DNA of 64,000 bases from contig JAJTUQ010000011.1 in assembly GCA_021399445.1 (NCBI GenBank), forward strand, positions 310,001 to 374,000. The letters are read 5' to 3'. Shown in pieces: positions 30,489 through 42,004 of this stretch; position 1 is the stretch's first letter; each line of letters opens with the position of its first letter. Both the position numbers and the translations under genes were made by a program. The stretch comes from Xylogone sp. PMI_703 (taxonomy: Eukaryota; Ascomycota; Leotiomycetes). Under the pieces are notes generated by a model that saw nothing but the letters and a program-made list of their open reading frames with translations, searched no databases and had not been told where the DNA came from.

Positions 30489-32289
30489 CTATTTAGGAGG
30501 CTGATAATCCAGTTCCACCATGCTCAGTCCGTCATTTAGATAACCTCGGACAATGAGTCGCAACTCATCCCGAATATTGTCATTTGCAGACACTATAGGG
30601 TTGATAAGTACTAGCGGATAAGAGGACTCGAAGTACCTACCAGTAACAAGCATCTTGCCGCTTCTCTGCCTGGTGCCTGCTCTTCCGGATTCTAGCTCCG
30701 TTCTTTCGATTTGAGGCTCACCCTTCGCATCCCAGTCAACATCTTCTACGTTCTTTCTCCCGAGGTGCTCTCCTGCTGCCTCTTCAGCGAGGATCTGTTG
30801 GAGAGGTGCAACCCCGGGGTAGAGCGTGGCTCGCTTGCCAAAAGGGACCGTTGGTATGTCACTGGATTGCCAGTAGATAGATATCGAGAGAATCTATGTA
30901 TCGTATCAGCACGGTTAATCAGATATATCTTACATGGAATCATACATAGCCATCATCAAGTTTATCCTCCACTAATGCGCCATTCAGCAGCGATTGGCCT
31001 GCGATGCCGACCTCTGACCTCATAAGCTTCAACAGGAGAATAAATCATCAGGGGTCTCACCTTTATCTTTGATCTGCCATATCAAGTGAATTCGACGAGC
31101 ATGAACCTCTCTTGCATTATAGCCGTGGATCAATCGTTTCAGGTATGGCAATTGTGCAGCGATACCGAATCCGCTCGCAACCATGAGAATGGTCTCGTAC
31201 CCTTCCATGGAAACGCTTCTCCCATGTGGCCCGCTAAACATTACCAGAGGATTAAGAGAATGGTTACTCTTCGTGTGGTATAAAAGCTCTCGCGTCAGGC
31301 CTCTGCGAGGCTCAATGAAGAGATCAATGGTATTCTGCTCTTCCGTAGCCCACGAGATTACCACGAAGGGATGGCTTTGCGCAAAGGACCAGAAACTGAT
31401 AAATGGGATCCACAGATTGATATACTGCCCAGTTTTGATTTTTAATCGTTTTTGGGGGTAAATACGGATACGGACCGCACCACCGGCATGTGAAATATGG
31501 GCTCGTGAACAGTGATAACGGAAGAGGCCATTTGTGCGCACGAAAAATCCACACTGGATAAGGGAGGTAGACAAGAATAACCCAGTAGATATATACAAAT
31601 AAAGTCGAGGCACAAGCTTATCAGATGGAAGGTGTCGCCACATAGAGTATACGAAGAGTCCAGCAAGTGATTGGTGTGCACGGAGGAATAGCTCATAAGA
31701 TGGCTGCCGAAAGAGACGAAATGAGAGGAGTATGAGAAGACCGAGTGAGGATGCCCCCTACGTTTTGTCAGCGAATACAAGGAGAAGATGCCTCATTACT
31801 TACGATAAGCGTTAATAGATTCTGAGACTGGCTCAGAGGAAAAGACGTTCTGGCAACCACAGTAACGAGGACATGGAAGAGCGCGAATATGAAGGACATC
31901 AAGCCCGCAGATCGATGAATACGGTTGACTGAGCTCAGAGATACCCCAAGCACATCAGCAAGGAAACCGAGGTGAGGACCGGCAAAGACGGGGACCATAT
32001 TAATCAGCGAGAGAGTTCCAGCTCGGAGGCCCGCCTTCGATGTTGAGGAAATTTGAAAGCCAAGGCAGAAGCTGTTCACTGTAATATAGATCAGCTGGAG
32101 CAGCAGCGTGGCTCGACTCCATGGCCCAATGCCTCGATAACGATTCAAAGCGTATGGGTAGATAAAATGCTTTGATATCCATAATGAGATTATTTCGGCC
32201 ACTCCAGCAATGTGAGCGATTAATTGAACGAAAACGAGTATAAAGAAAATGCCGCCTATGGCTATAGCATATTCTTCAGTGATATCCAT
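30489..32289 (-). CDS. ferric reductase, FRE family (530 aa, 5 exons), intact
   Basis: Exons are 32289-31804, 31757-31061, 30998-30946, 30893-30641 and 30592-30489; all introns are GT-AG of 46-62 nt, and the 1593-nt frame is uninterrupted. The N-terminal half has several membrane helices starting with a hydrophobic segment at residues 10-30. Heme-ligand His pairs lie in NRIHRSAGLMSFIFALFHVLV and in the next helix (RAHQSLAGLFVYSMWRH). The FAD site is QSHPFVVISW. The NADPH part is FSGPHGRS, then TILMVASGFGIAAQLPYLKRL. The C-terminus is IRDELRLIVRGYLNDGLSMVELDYQPPK. It would pass electrons from NADPH through FAD and heme to extracellular Fe(III) at the plasma membrane. FRE genes are a recurrent Starship accessory family. 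No GATCATC cluster lies upstream. Confidence 0.93.
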
Positions 32290-33019
32290 GATGCGCAGAA
32301 TTAAAATTCAGGTTAGGAGGAGTCTGTGAAAGAGAGGGCTAGTTACGAAGGGAACGGTGAGAGAGAATATTGTGTATGTGAAGGTAGATGACGAAAGAAG
32401 ACGAGAGAAGTGCTGGACACATCTTTCGGGAGATGGGACACTCCGGGTATTAGGAAATACATTAGAACGTTCGGACAATATAATAGGAGGGTATCCCTCG
32501 AAATCCAGGGGGAGGATGACCACAAAATGTTTTACGGGAGCCCAGAAGCGTGAGAAGTAAAGTGTGAAATAGGATGGCAGCCATCAAAAACAAGGTGGGA
32601 GAGATGATCGTAAAATTGGATTTTTGAACTAGAAATCCCGAAAGACAGATGGGACATGTACTGCAAAGGCTGGAAGATGTGAGAAGGCCTTGTTCAAGTG
32701 GTGGCATAGAGTTTTTAGGTCCACTCATGTAGTCGGTGGGAATATATCAAAATCCCAAAGACCTATTACAAATATTAATTGCATAAAATGCACCCTCGCC
32801 ATCGTAGGGCTTCGTCCACATCAGTTCTAGAGACTGAAAACCGCTGACAGAACCCAGGGCTGAGGCCACTAGAATCATACATTGCGGTACTACAAATAGC
32901 AGTGTTAACTAATTCGTTATTGCCTTTCCCCTTGCTAAGCTTTTAGGTCCGTTTCGTTGGCTACGTTGGCTAAGCAGATCCTGTCTGTCTGTTTATCTTA
33001 CTATCCATACCTTAGAGTC
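32290..33019. other. intergenic, 5' region of the ferric reductase
   Basis: The DNA next to the FRE start codon shows no strong motif. Frames of 60-90 codons at 32308-32728 are without support. Confidence 0.5.
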
Positions 33020-33130
33020 AATGATCATATCTCCACCTGGATCATCACTAACACCCGATCATCCTTTACATGGATCATGCTTCAGCGTGATCATGTACCA
33101 CAATGATGATCTTAACCATCCCCCACCCTG
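33020..33130 (+). promoter_or_regulatory. GATCATC repeat cluster upstream of pseudokinase C
   Basis: Units include GATCATATC, GGATCATCAC, CGATCATCC, GGATCATGC, TGATCATGT, GATGATCTT and ACCATCC, spaced about 15-20 bp and 150-260 bp upstream of the start codon at 33277. Confidence 0.5.
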
Positions 33131-33276
33131 ACTGCGACCCTTGTGAAAAGAATATGAGTCATAGCCCTACCAGCCAGACTTCCCAAAGGCATAGGTTTAA
33201 ACAAGTCTCTATCTAGAGATACCTTGGCTATCGATGGCAAACGAACTAGAGAGAAGCCCTTGCAACCCCATCACTT

Positions 33277-34061
33277 TTGTATTTGAAGGGTCATTCAATC
33301 CAATACGATACCAACAAGATTGCCACTGGAATGATGATCACGACCGGCGTTTACATGCAGAGTCCGTGGGATGCGTATATAGTACTGCGTCCTATCCAGC
33401 GTGGTGGTGAAGTCACTGCAGCTTGTACGCGAATAATTCCGATTAAGATGGTAGCTGTTAAGAAGCTTTCACTCGGACATTTCAAGAAGCTTAGAAATTG
33501 CGAGGATAAGAATTTGCTCTCAATCATAGAGACCTATCGATTTGAAGGTCAATTCTTCGTCATCACCGATTATACAGATACTACTCTCCAACACATAATT
33601 TCAATCTCCCTTCCGCTGCAAGAGCCCCATGTTACTGCAACTTGTCGACAGGTAAGTTTTTTGTCCCACTCAAGAATTCATCTCAGTAATATGATACAGG
33701 TCTTCGAAGGCATGTGGTACCTACACAAGTTTGGTATTGCACACAAGAAATTGGACAGCTCTAAGGTCTTATTTTTGTCGGACGGGTGCGTAAAGATAGG
33801 CATGTCAACTGAGGTTACATTAGCCCATAACTAACCAAAGCTGCTCAAGCCCACTTTGATGATTGTCAAAACGCAGAAACGGCATCAGCCCGCTCACTCG
33901 GGCTGATTGCCATGGAAATGATGCAAAATAGAATTACTCCTGCGACGGATGAGGAGTTGGTCCTGAGCGACCCCGACAGATGGTCGTCAGAAGCATCTGA
34001 ATTTTTAGAAGTCGCTTCTTGGGCCACGCTGAAGGAGGTCCAAGATGTTAGGGCCCCCTGA
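33277..34061 (+). CDS. pseudokinase C (231 aa, 3 exons)
   Basis: Exons are 33277-33651, 33700-33799 (100 nt) and 33841-34061. The second intron (41 nt) has a GC donor (ATAG|GCATGT) and CTAACCAAAG at its 3' side; without it the frame stops at once. Landmarks: SPWDAYIVLRPI, IKMVAVKKLSLGHFKKL (a VAVK-type lysine is kept), CEDKNLLSIIETYRF, FFVITDYTDTTLQHI, VFEGMWYLHKFGIAHKKLDSSKVLF, then SLGLIAMEMMQN and DPDRWSSEASEFLEVAS. HRD is H-K-K, the metal-binding Asn is Lys, and no DFG is seen, so it is probably inactive. The leader is shorter than in pseudokinase B. GATCATC repeats lie on both sides of the gene. Confidence 0.78.
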
Positions 34062-35814
34062 TTATTTTGATGAATCGTCCCGACTGACCTCAATTAGAAT
34101 AAGTTCTTAACGCACGCGTCGCCAACAGTTATGATTCCATTCGTGGGGTGCGCTCGCTGGGAGACCCTCGAAAGCATTTGGTCACTAGCTGATTAGAACT
34201 ATATAAATATTCTAAGTTGATGCAAAATTTTGAGAGCTTTCACTTCATTTTATCAATGTCTAAAACATGTAACGATGTGTATTCATCGACAATATTAATG
34301 CTAGCCTCTTCGAGGAAGTGAGATGTTATCAGCATGTATTCTTTACATTGTATTAATTATCCAATAACTCATCTGATTACTAGCAATATGCATAATGATA
34401 CGTGTTTTCGATACTAGGTAGTCTGTAACTTGAAACTAGACCCATGAATCCTCATCCGGGATGGTCCTCTTGCTAGTTGGATCATTCTCCAGCAGGGATG
34501 TCTCAGGATGACCCACTATGGCATGATTTAGTGACGGAGTTGAGGACTCAACTTGATTGGATGATCTAAAGGTTCCGAGAAAATAATAATGGGGAAAGGT
34601 GATCATCCAAAAGTGATCATCCAAAAGCGATATCTAAAAGTGATATCTAAAAGTGATACCCAAAAGTGATCATCTAGATTAAACCATCAACATGACGTAT
34701 CTTTGTCTGCGCACACCTTAGACGGATGGACTCTGGAAACTGGCTGTGGGACTGTCTACTTCGGAGGATACAGCGACTGAGCGGAGAATTTACACTGAGA
34801 ATTATCTTTAATATCAATACTTTTAATATACATCTTGTCAAACCATGTATCGAACAGAAGAAGAGCGGCCGACTGAACGCTACAACGAAATACAAGCTCC
34901 CACGTAAGTCTTGCGGATTCAAGTATAGGATCTTAAGAGGACACATCATTCCCCTGAAACTAGGCGTGATACTGAGGGTCTAAAGCAGCTTCCCGAAGGC
35001 CAATTCTCTTAAACTTCCAAAATTATAATCATATTAAGTTATAAACATTGTATTTAGTGGTATTAATAGTGATACTACTGAAGTGAAGAAAGTGAAGAGG
35101 GGCTACCTGAGTTAATTCAAGGGTCAACTGACCTTTTCCCATTAGCGTAAGTGCTAAGCCAGCTAAAGCTAGAGTCAACTGACCAATCCCTGTAAGGGTC
35201 AAGTCACCTGTATACTTGTACTTGAGAAGCTGCATAAATTTAAATGCCTCACATCGTTTATTGGATTGTGTTGAGGATACGATGTACGCAGTCACACAGT
35301 ACATGCCATACTGGGGTATATATAAGGGGCTTACCCCCACCTTCATAGCACAATCAAGCCGTCAAACTCCAATTACACATTGCAATAGATTGCTTGGCAT
35401 GGCTATGGAATTACAATTTACAATTTCACACTTTTCTAAGTAAATTCCTCTCGATTAGTAAAAATTTGTCTAGATTCAACAAAAAACAATATTATTACTA
35501 TTATTATAATATTTGCGAACGTTCGTGCGAATAATAATGACGAGCACAAACATCGTTGCGGAATAGTACAACAAGAATGTGACGTTAGAACGTGACCGTC
35601 TTATTAAAAGTTGACTTGAATTTTCCATTTTGTGGAAAGTAATCTGTCAATGTATTGAGCAATTTTAGAAATCAAATTACCGACCTCTTTAAATTCTTGA
35701 TCTTGGGGAAGGAACAGGTAGATATTATAAACTTTCCTTCTAGGTTTCCAACTATATATATCTTTTCGCGAGTGGATGTGTACCTTCAAATAGCCCTTCT
35801 ATTTGCTTATTTGA
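34062..35814. other. intergenic
   Basis: Apart from the repeat cluster at 34465-34680 it holds no supported gene. A short duplicated phrase AGTCAACTGACC/GGTCAACTGACC lies at 35122-35185. Confidence 0.5.
34465..34680 (-). promoter_or_regulatory. GGATGATCACTTTT tandem repeats (orphan cluster)
   Basis: GATGGTC, GGATCATTC, GGATGACC and GGATGATC lie at 34458-34566. Tandem AAAAGTGATCATCC-type units follow at 34590-34678 (six to seven copies, some decayed to AAAAGTGATATCT). The 12-mer GACCCACTATGG at 34510 also occurs at 21728. No gene starts next to it, so it may be the promoter of a deleted gene. Confidence 0.55.
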
Positions 35815-36075
35815 TTACTTTGGAAATAGTCATCGAGCTTGCGCTTTATGGTCATCAAGTAATGTTGGTTGATATATCGCAAGCAGAGTTAGATATCGCC
35901 CAGTCCTCCGCTAAACGTAGAGGCGTGTAACTACGGGGAATTCACCAGGCTGACGCACGGAATATCAGAGAAAGTACCGCAGTGTTCGGCAATTCACGGT
36001 ATGACTTAATCCTTTGCCAGAGTTCAACGTATCATCTCCTAAAGAAAACGGAACAGCTTGATCTGGTATTCACAG
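35815..36075 (+). pseudogene. SAM-dependent methyltransferase fragment
   Basis: The frame reads VIELALYGHQVMLVDISQAELDIAQSSAKRRGV, an in-frame TAA (35928-35930), then LRGIHQADARNI and RYDLILCQSSTYHLLKKTEQLDL. This is the Rossmann nucleotide-binding core of a class I methyltransferase: G-H-x-V-x-L-V-D-I-S around motif I/II, Q-A-D-A-R in motif III, D-L-I-L-C-Q in motif IV. The N-terminus before motif I and everything after about 36075 is missing. The stop fits CAA to TAA. Confidence 0.6.
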
Positions 36076-36160
36076 TATCCATGGTAATCACCTGAATCTA
36101 ACGGTAATCCAGGTCATATCATTCACTATCATCGGTATAATGATGTTGATGATGATGTAG

Positions 36161-37144
36161 GCTTTGACAGAGCTCGCCGTCTTGTATCCCGTGAATGGCA
36201 CGTTTTATACCTATATCAGCCGGTTCATGGATCCTGCTTGCTCAGTCATTGTTGCTGTTGAGAAAAAGCTTAGTGGTATGATTGTTAATTATGGCTATAG
36301 GGGCTTCGCTATGGGATGGCAGTATGCTTTCCAGTGGCTAATGCTCCTGCCATTCGAGATCACGGCCGCTAGTATTACTATTCAATACTGGAGGGACGAC
36401 ATTAATATGGGTGTCTGGATTGCTGTATTTCTTGTCGCTCTGTCTTGCATTCAGATATTCGGGGTACGAGGATACGGAGAAGGTAATTTCACACCTGGCA
36501 AACTGATGATATCCAGAGCTGCACGCGAAAACTAACCTCTGCCTTCTAGTGGAGTTTATTCTATCGCTGATTAAAGTAATGGCTTGTACTGGGTTTATTA
36601 TCCTTGGAATAATCAGTAAGACTCTTTTCCTAGAATCGATCCATTGCAGTTTCTGATTCAATTTTTAGTCAACTGTGGTGGTGTCCCTACCGACAACAGA
36701 GGATATATCGGTTTTAAATATTGGCATGACCCTGGAGCTTTCCGACATGGGTTCAAAGGATTCTGTTCTGTATTCGTCGTTGCATCTTTCGCATTTGGTG
36801 GTACGGAAATGACGGGTCTTGCGGCGGCTGAAACCGCCAATCCACAGAAAGAAATCCCCCGGGCAGCAAAACAGGTGTTTTGGCGAATCACCTTTTTCTA
36901 CGTCGTCAGTCTTCTAATACTTGGATTGATTGTGCCTAGCGATAGTGACGTGCTCTTGGGTTCATCAGGGGCAAATACTAAGGCATCCCCATTTGTGTTG
37001 GTAATAAAACTTGCAGGTATCAAGGTCTTACCCTCTATCTTCAACGCTGTTATCACCATTTCGGTTCTTAGCGTGGCCAACTCAGCTACTTACGTATCCA
37101 CACGGACGGCCGCTGAGTATAAAATTGATCAATCAACTAAATAA
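36161..37144 (+). pseudogene. amino-acid permease (APC/YAT family), central part
   Basis: The open pieces read ALTELAVLYPVNGTFYTYISRFMDP, GFAMGWQYAFQWLMLLPFEITAAS, IQIFGVRGYGE, VEFILSLIKVMACTGFIILG, then AFGGTEMTGLAAAETANPQKEIPRAAKQVFWR and KVLPSIFNAVITISVLSVANSATYVSTRT. These are transmembrane segments 3 to 8 of fungal amino-acid permeases, with introns at 36477-36549 and 36616-36668. The N-terminal exons and the part after about 37110 are missing, and the donor near 36243 is eroded. It probably does not encode a transporter. Confidence 0.8.
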
Positions 37145-38726
37145 TTAATTAATGCTTGGCTAGAATTAGTAATCTTGCCAGCTAATAAACGTGTAACTCT
37201 AAGCTTAGCTATTCTACTTATAGCTGAGTTACACTCGTTTATTTGCGAGTCAAACAATTAGCATGCATACAGGCTGGCAAATTCTGGTTATATTTTATGT
37301 TTAGTATCATGCTATTAGCGTCCGTACTCAGCGAATGTAAAATCCCTACTGGGAAGGTGAAAGCCACTTAGATTTGTGTAATGCTCTCTTCGCCTCCTAT
37401 AAAATACGCCCCTTTAGTGGAGTAAATAAGCTCGTTCAGCGTTCCGACTGCTTAATCCCCCGTGTTATGGGTACTTCTCCATAAAAAAAATACGCCCACC
37501 AGGTGACAAACAAGCGTGCGCGTGCGGCTGGAGGCAGTGGAGTGAAGTGGCCCCAGTGGATACTTCAATCCAAGTCCCACATACTTGTATCGGCGACTCT
37601 CACCTGTGCCGCAGAGCTGGCACTCTCAGATTTCAGCAGAGTTTACAGTATCACAGTCCGAAGCTCAGGGAAGCTGGACATTGTGGAGGACTCCGATCCA
37701 CCCAACCTGTTGTTGACTGGTGTCGGGAGTTTTTCCTTGCGGTACCGGGTACCGGCTCATGCCGTTTGATAGTGGCGCTCGGTTTCAGCTAAGCCTCTTG
37801 GCATGGCTCTACGCGGTAGCCAAGCTTTCCCCGAAGCCCTTACGCTGCTGCTGACACGGGATTAGAGTCTAAAAGTCTTATCAGACTTTAAAACTTTATA
37901 AAGATATATTTATTATATAAGGGAATAGATTTTTCAGTAAATAAAAGCTTTATATTTAACTCAAATTGATATAACATTCTTATTATCTAATAATTTAAAT
38001 CTACGATATAGAATTTCATTTACTCCTTTTACCTTTAAGTCTATTATTTGAGTAATAACTAAACCCTGACGTAGATATGTTATATTATTATAACTAATAG
38101 GCTGATTAATACTTAATATGAGGGGAATTATAAGCTTAAAGCTGTTATCTTAACTCTTTAAAAGCATCCTACTGCCTAATCTATAAACTATAAATCCGGT
38201 ATTAAGAAGTGGAGATAAGTACAGTAAAAACTCTATTACGTGTTAGTAATTACTATTTTTATCGAAAAGTACTTTATGTTACCTTTATAATCATGGGGAG
38301 CCTTTAGATAAGATCATATGCCTCGTTTGACTTCCTAATCATTTTGATACTAGCGGAACATAGAATTAATCACCGTCGAAAGCTCGGGAGTGCTTGACTG
38401 TATATATTCCGTATCTCTTCGTGAGCGGATTTACTCTTCATCAAAGCAAAATTCCGTGGACATCTGGTAGAAGGTATTAATTCACTGTTGTCTTCAGGCC
38501 TACTTAGTACTTTTACTTCATGGCTATGAATTGGATGCGGAATTTTCTCATATTTTGGCTATGATAAAACGAGACACTAACATGTGAGAGCAGGTAAAGA
38601 GCGTATATACAGCAGGGAAAGCTATGAACAGCAGAACTATGATTGCGAGACACCCTCATTCCATCCAACAGCACTCTTTTTGCTCGAAATGGGTAAACTT
38701 GATCTAGTAATCCCGGTGAGCGTTGG
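37145..38726. other. intergenic with AT-rich block (37860-38330) and a hairpin
   Basis: The part from 37860 to 38330 is strongly AT-rich with many TA and TTA steps, as expected after RIP, and contains no frame. An imperfect inverted repeat (AAACGTGTAACTC near 37188, GAGTTACACTCGTTT near 37227) follows the permease relic. A GC-rich patch at 37505-37860 is not recognised. Confidence 0.5.
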
Positions 38727-39531
38727 CTAGAATTTGGTTTTTTGACGCGGTGGGGTGGGGGAGAAGGTGGGAGGGTTGTAAGTGCCATCCGAGTTTTGCG
38801 AAACAGAAGCATAGACCTTTTTCCCTTCGTTTGTGAAATCAATGGCCACCTTGGCTCCGATTTCAGTAAGAATCACGGCCTCTCCGCTAGTGAAGCTTCC
38901 GGTCGCAATATAAAATTTGACGACTGGTCTGACGATATAGTCAGTATCCGGATCGGCTTGCCAGCATGCTGCAACCTTGACGCCCGGGACGGCTGTAAGG
39001 CCGCTGCTGACAGCTTGGGGGGAACTATGAATGTCGCCGAGTGCTCCCATTTTGCCGTAACCGCACCAAACATCGGCTGTGATATGTCAGTATATGCATT
39101 TAATGAGACCCAAATTCGCTATTCAATGATTTGGAAAGCGACTACTTACGGTATGTCCCCTGGTCAAAAGGTTGTACATGAATCTTGAATGTTCCGGGGT
39201 CGGCGCCAGCCTGGCTCGTCACAAAGCCTGGACCTCCATCAATAACAACAATTTCAGCTAAATTTGGATCTGTACCATCCAGGTGCATGGGTGTATTATC
39301 TTCTCCGGAAATGATGACGTTCTTGTTGATCTGTTGATACCCACAGACCGCGTAGGCGTCCGTCGTAATTGCAAAATGCTGAACAGAGCCATCTGGCTGA
39401 CGTGGACGACCAGCGGCAAAGACATTGGAGTATGGCTCTGTTACACCGTCGACAGTGGGGAGCTCAACGAATAGAAAGTATTTCTGCACCTTGGCACTGT
39501 TGTTTATAACATCAATGTAATAGGTCGTCAT
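38727..39531 (-). CDS. hypothetical protein (243 aa, 2 exons)
   Basis: Exons are 39531-39150 and 39076-38727; the intron runs GTAAGT...TCACAG (73 nt), giving 732 nt. It starts MTTYYIDVINNSAKVQKYFLF and has no signal peptide. A beta-rich composition, FVELPTV, YSNVFAAGRPRQPDGSVQHFAI and YAVCGYQ in the first half, and KVAACWQADPDTDYIVRPVVKFYI in the second, suggest a compact all-beta protein, but I do not recognise the family. The tail TFSPTPPRQKTKF is disordered. TATAAA lies about 155 bp upstream. It is the first of three small genes before the AT-rich block at 42852. Confidence 0.65.
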
Positions 39532-41115
39532 CTTGAATAGGTGTTATGTCGAGTACTAACTGATAGCGATATAACTAGGGTGAGATGGGAGCAATCTCTA
39601 CCGGTTAAGCGATCAGACAATGTTAAAGAAACAAAAGTGAGAAACTGAACAGTGGTTTTGTGCAAGAGGAGCGAGTGGGTGATTTTATAAATCTATCTCG
39701 AGCACTCTGCTCACGAAAGGTTCGCAGCAGCCAATCTTCCCCAGCACCTCGTGTCCTCAGCACGTAATTTCGTTTGGTCGGCAAACTCCCTATACAGTCA
39801 AATTCACGTAAGGCGCCCGTCCCAAGTTCGCTCCGTCCAGCCCCAATTAAAGCATAGAGAAGGAATCTCTCGGTGGCCTTAGTAGTAGCTCGCATCGCTT
39901 TTTGTTTCCAGCTATATCTGGCCCCTACAGCCTTTGCCTTCATTTGGCTGAGCAATTCTTCGATGAATCATGCAAGATGACACTGAGGCAACCAGAGAAG
40001 CACCTTTCAGCTAGCCATTCCATAAAAGAGGAGGTATTGGTGAGAGGCGTCTTCCAGCTGGCCTTGTCCCAAGATTCATGCAACCATCCACAACCTCAGC
40101 TGGCCGTTTTGTCTTTTCTAGCAGATCAAATATTGTCAGGAGATATCTCGTATAATATGTCTCTACGTCATTGTCCATTTTGATTTTCCTGGCGGACTGA
40201 TGACGATATTCATATAGTCCTGATATTCTGCGGCTTTTTGTTAAGGCTGGATGTGATCGGAGCTGCACATCATCTTAACTTCAACTCACATGCCTGTGGA
40301 TCAACCCATTCCCACAATCTATTCCTCGTATTATATTGCCATGTGATATGAACTGATGAAGGTCAAAAGTCAAATGTTAGACAAAGTTCGTTTGACAGAC
40401 ATGTGAATCAAAATTTCCTCGGAGCCAAGGACATCGAAGGTAAGGATGTTACATTCTTCGAGAGTGAGTACGATACGAGAATGTCTTATGTATTGTTTGT
40501 CTGAAAGTGATCGGGTAATCGCAAAAGCAAAGGTCATTACCCGATGGTTGATTACATACCGTCACACGCCGGCGCTGTGTCGCATAGGGCCCAACTTAAT
40601 AAACCAACGACACTGGCCACATCTTTTGGATCTGGCAACTTCCAGTCCCTATTTTGTTTGTCACGTGATTACCGTGTTACAAGGAGGAACCCGCCTGGCA
40701 GAGTGGTCTGAGCTGAAGCCTATCAGCTACGCAGAAACGGAGCATAAGAAATAGGTTGACGTTGGATGTCAGCGTTTTGGCGGGCTGGCTGAGGTTGGGA
40801 TACAAAGATCGGTTCGCGGTGGGGCACCAAGTTCCGATCACCTTAGAGAGCTTGTTTGTGGGTCTTTGCGCTACCATGGAGTCTCAAATTTAAACTTCTG
40901 GGCTTAAGGTATAATCTAACTTGGTCAGGCTAAATTAACGAGTTACTGTGGGCTTTTGCCCGCACTAGGGCGCAGATCATTCGGTAAGCATACTATATAA
41001 GGCTAACTCAGGAGGTGTTGAACTTGAGGCTTGAAGTATGGATTCGTCATCTACAGTACTGGTAGGTTCCACCCCGTAGTTTGCCACGCAGATTTCATCA
41101 TTACAGCCTCCAAGG
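39532..41115. other. intergenic
   Basis: Only short unsupported frames. A tRNA A-box-like phrase (TGGCAGAGTGG, 40697) is not followed by a tRNA. Confidence 0.5.
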
Positions 41116-41640
41116 TTATCCCCGAAACACGCCATCGTCGCCGGCGAAGTCCTGCAGCTCGTCCAGTCCGACTGTACCAAGATTGATCGAGACTGGAATG
41201 CTGTTGATGTGGCTTGTCCCCAGGCGGATCGTCGCAAGCCCCGCAGCTGAATCAACCCGAACAAAGACCAGGCTATCAGTTTCGCTCGTTTTTTCATCAA
41301 TGACCAGAAATTGGGTGCCAGATAATGCCGAATTGGCTGCGTTTTCTCTGATGAAAGTGGCGAGCCATTGCACTCCTTTGGAGAGGAAAGGAAAGGATGG
41401 AATCGGAGGCACATCTGGAGCTGTTGGAGGGGTGCCTGCTGTCGGTGGTGTCTCGTCCACCATTAGGTACAAGCTTCGCGATCCTACTGGAACGCCCTCG
41501 TATGCGTTTGACAGCCACTGGTTTACTGCCTGAACCCGTGCAAATGTCAGCAACCCGACCTAGATGATTTCGCAGCCCGTCAAACTTACCGCCGCCTCCA
41601 CCTCCACTGTGCAGAATATGGCAAATAATCCTTCAGACAT
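41116..41640 (-). CDS. DUF6924-like protein (2 exons)
   Basis: Exons are 41640-41590 (MSEGLFAIFCTVEVEAA) and 41529-41116, joined in phase 0 by a 60-nt GTAAGT...TTCAG intron, giving 154 residues. The second exon has AVNQWLSNAYEGVPVGSRSLYLMVDE, a Pro-rich stretch, GVQWLATFIRENAANS and FLVIDEKTSETDSLVFVRVD. It ends NLGTVGLDELQDFAGDDGVFRG. The closing pattern N-L-x-x-x-x-x-x-D/E-E-h-x-D-F-A-x-D-D-G-V-F-R is the C-terminal signature of DUF6924, a domain better known from bacteria. Function is unknown. The similarity of the last residues supports the stop at 41116. The gene is divergent from the nuclease gene at 42005. Confidence 0.6.
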
Positions 41641-42004
41641 CTTCGGAGACCTGGAGAGAATGAAAATTTAGAAAATAGTAAGTAGATTCTAAAAAGAAAC
41701 GAACGGGTCGAGGGAGGTTAGACGGTTCTTATTAACTTCCGGGGACCCTTGTCCCGTCATGTGAGACACCCTCCATCATCGGCCTCGTGTTGCTGCGCAC
41801 GCCACCTTGCTACTCAGAAATGTGCATACTAGCTTCAGCCCTAGGCGAACGGACGCCTCTTCAATATGAGTTAGTGTCGAAATACATATATTATATGGAC
41901 ATGATGCTTCATAGGTCGCCTTTGTTCGTCGTGATTCCCACGAGAAAGTGTTGATACTGCCCAGTATATCATCCTTGAACCCACTTCTGCCATCCAGCTC
42001 AATC
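41641..42004. promoter_or_regulatory. divergent intergenic region between DUF6924-like gene and nuclease gene
   Basis: A 364-bp region that must contain both promoters. No clear motif stands out; ATATATTATATGG near 41886 may be a TATA element for the plus-strand gene. Confidence 0.35.

Noticed and set aside
30711..31025. Plus-strand frame of 104 codons
   Set aside because: It lies antisense over exons 3-4 of the ferric reductase, whose splicing is fully consistent.
40690..40830. A-box (TGGCAGAGTGG) and B-box-like (GGTTCGCGG) pair
   Set aside because: The spacing is over 100 bp, the B-box is poor and no cloverleaf forms; at most a distant tRNA-derived repeat.
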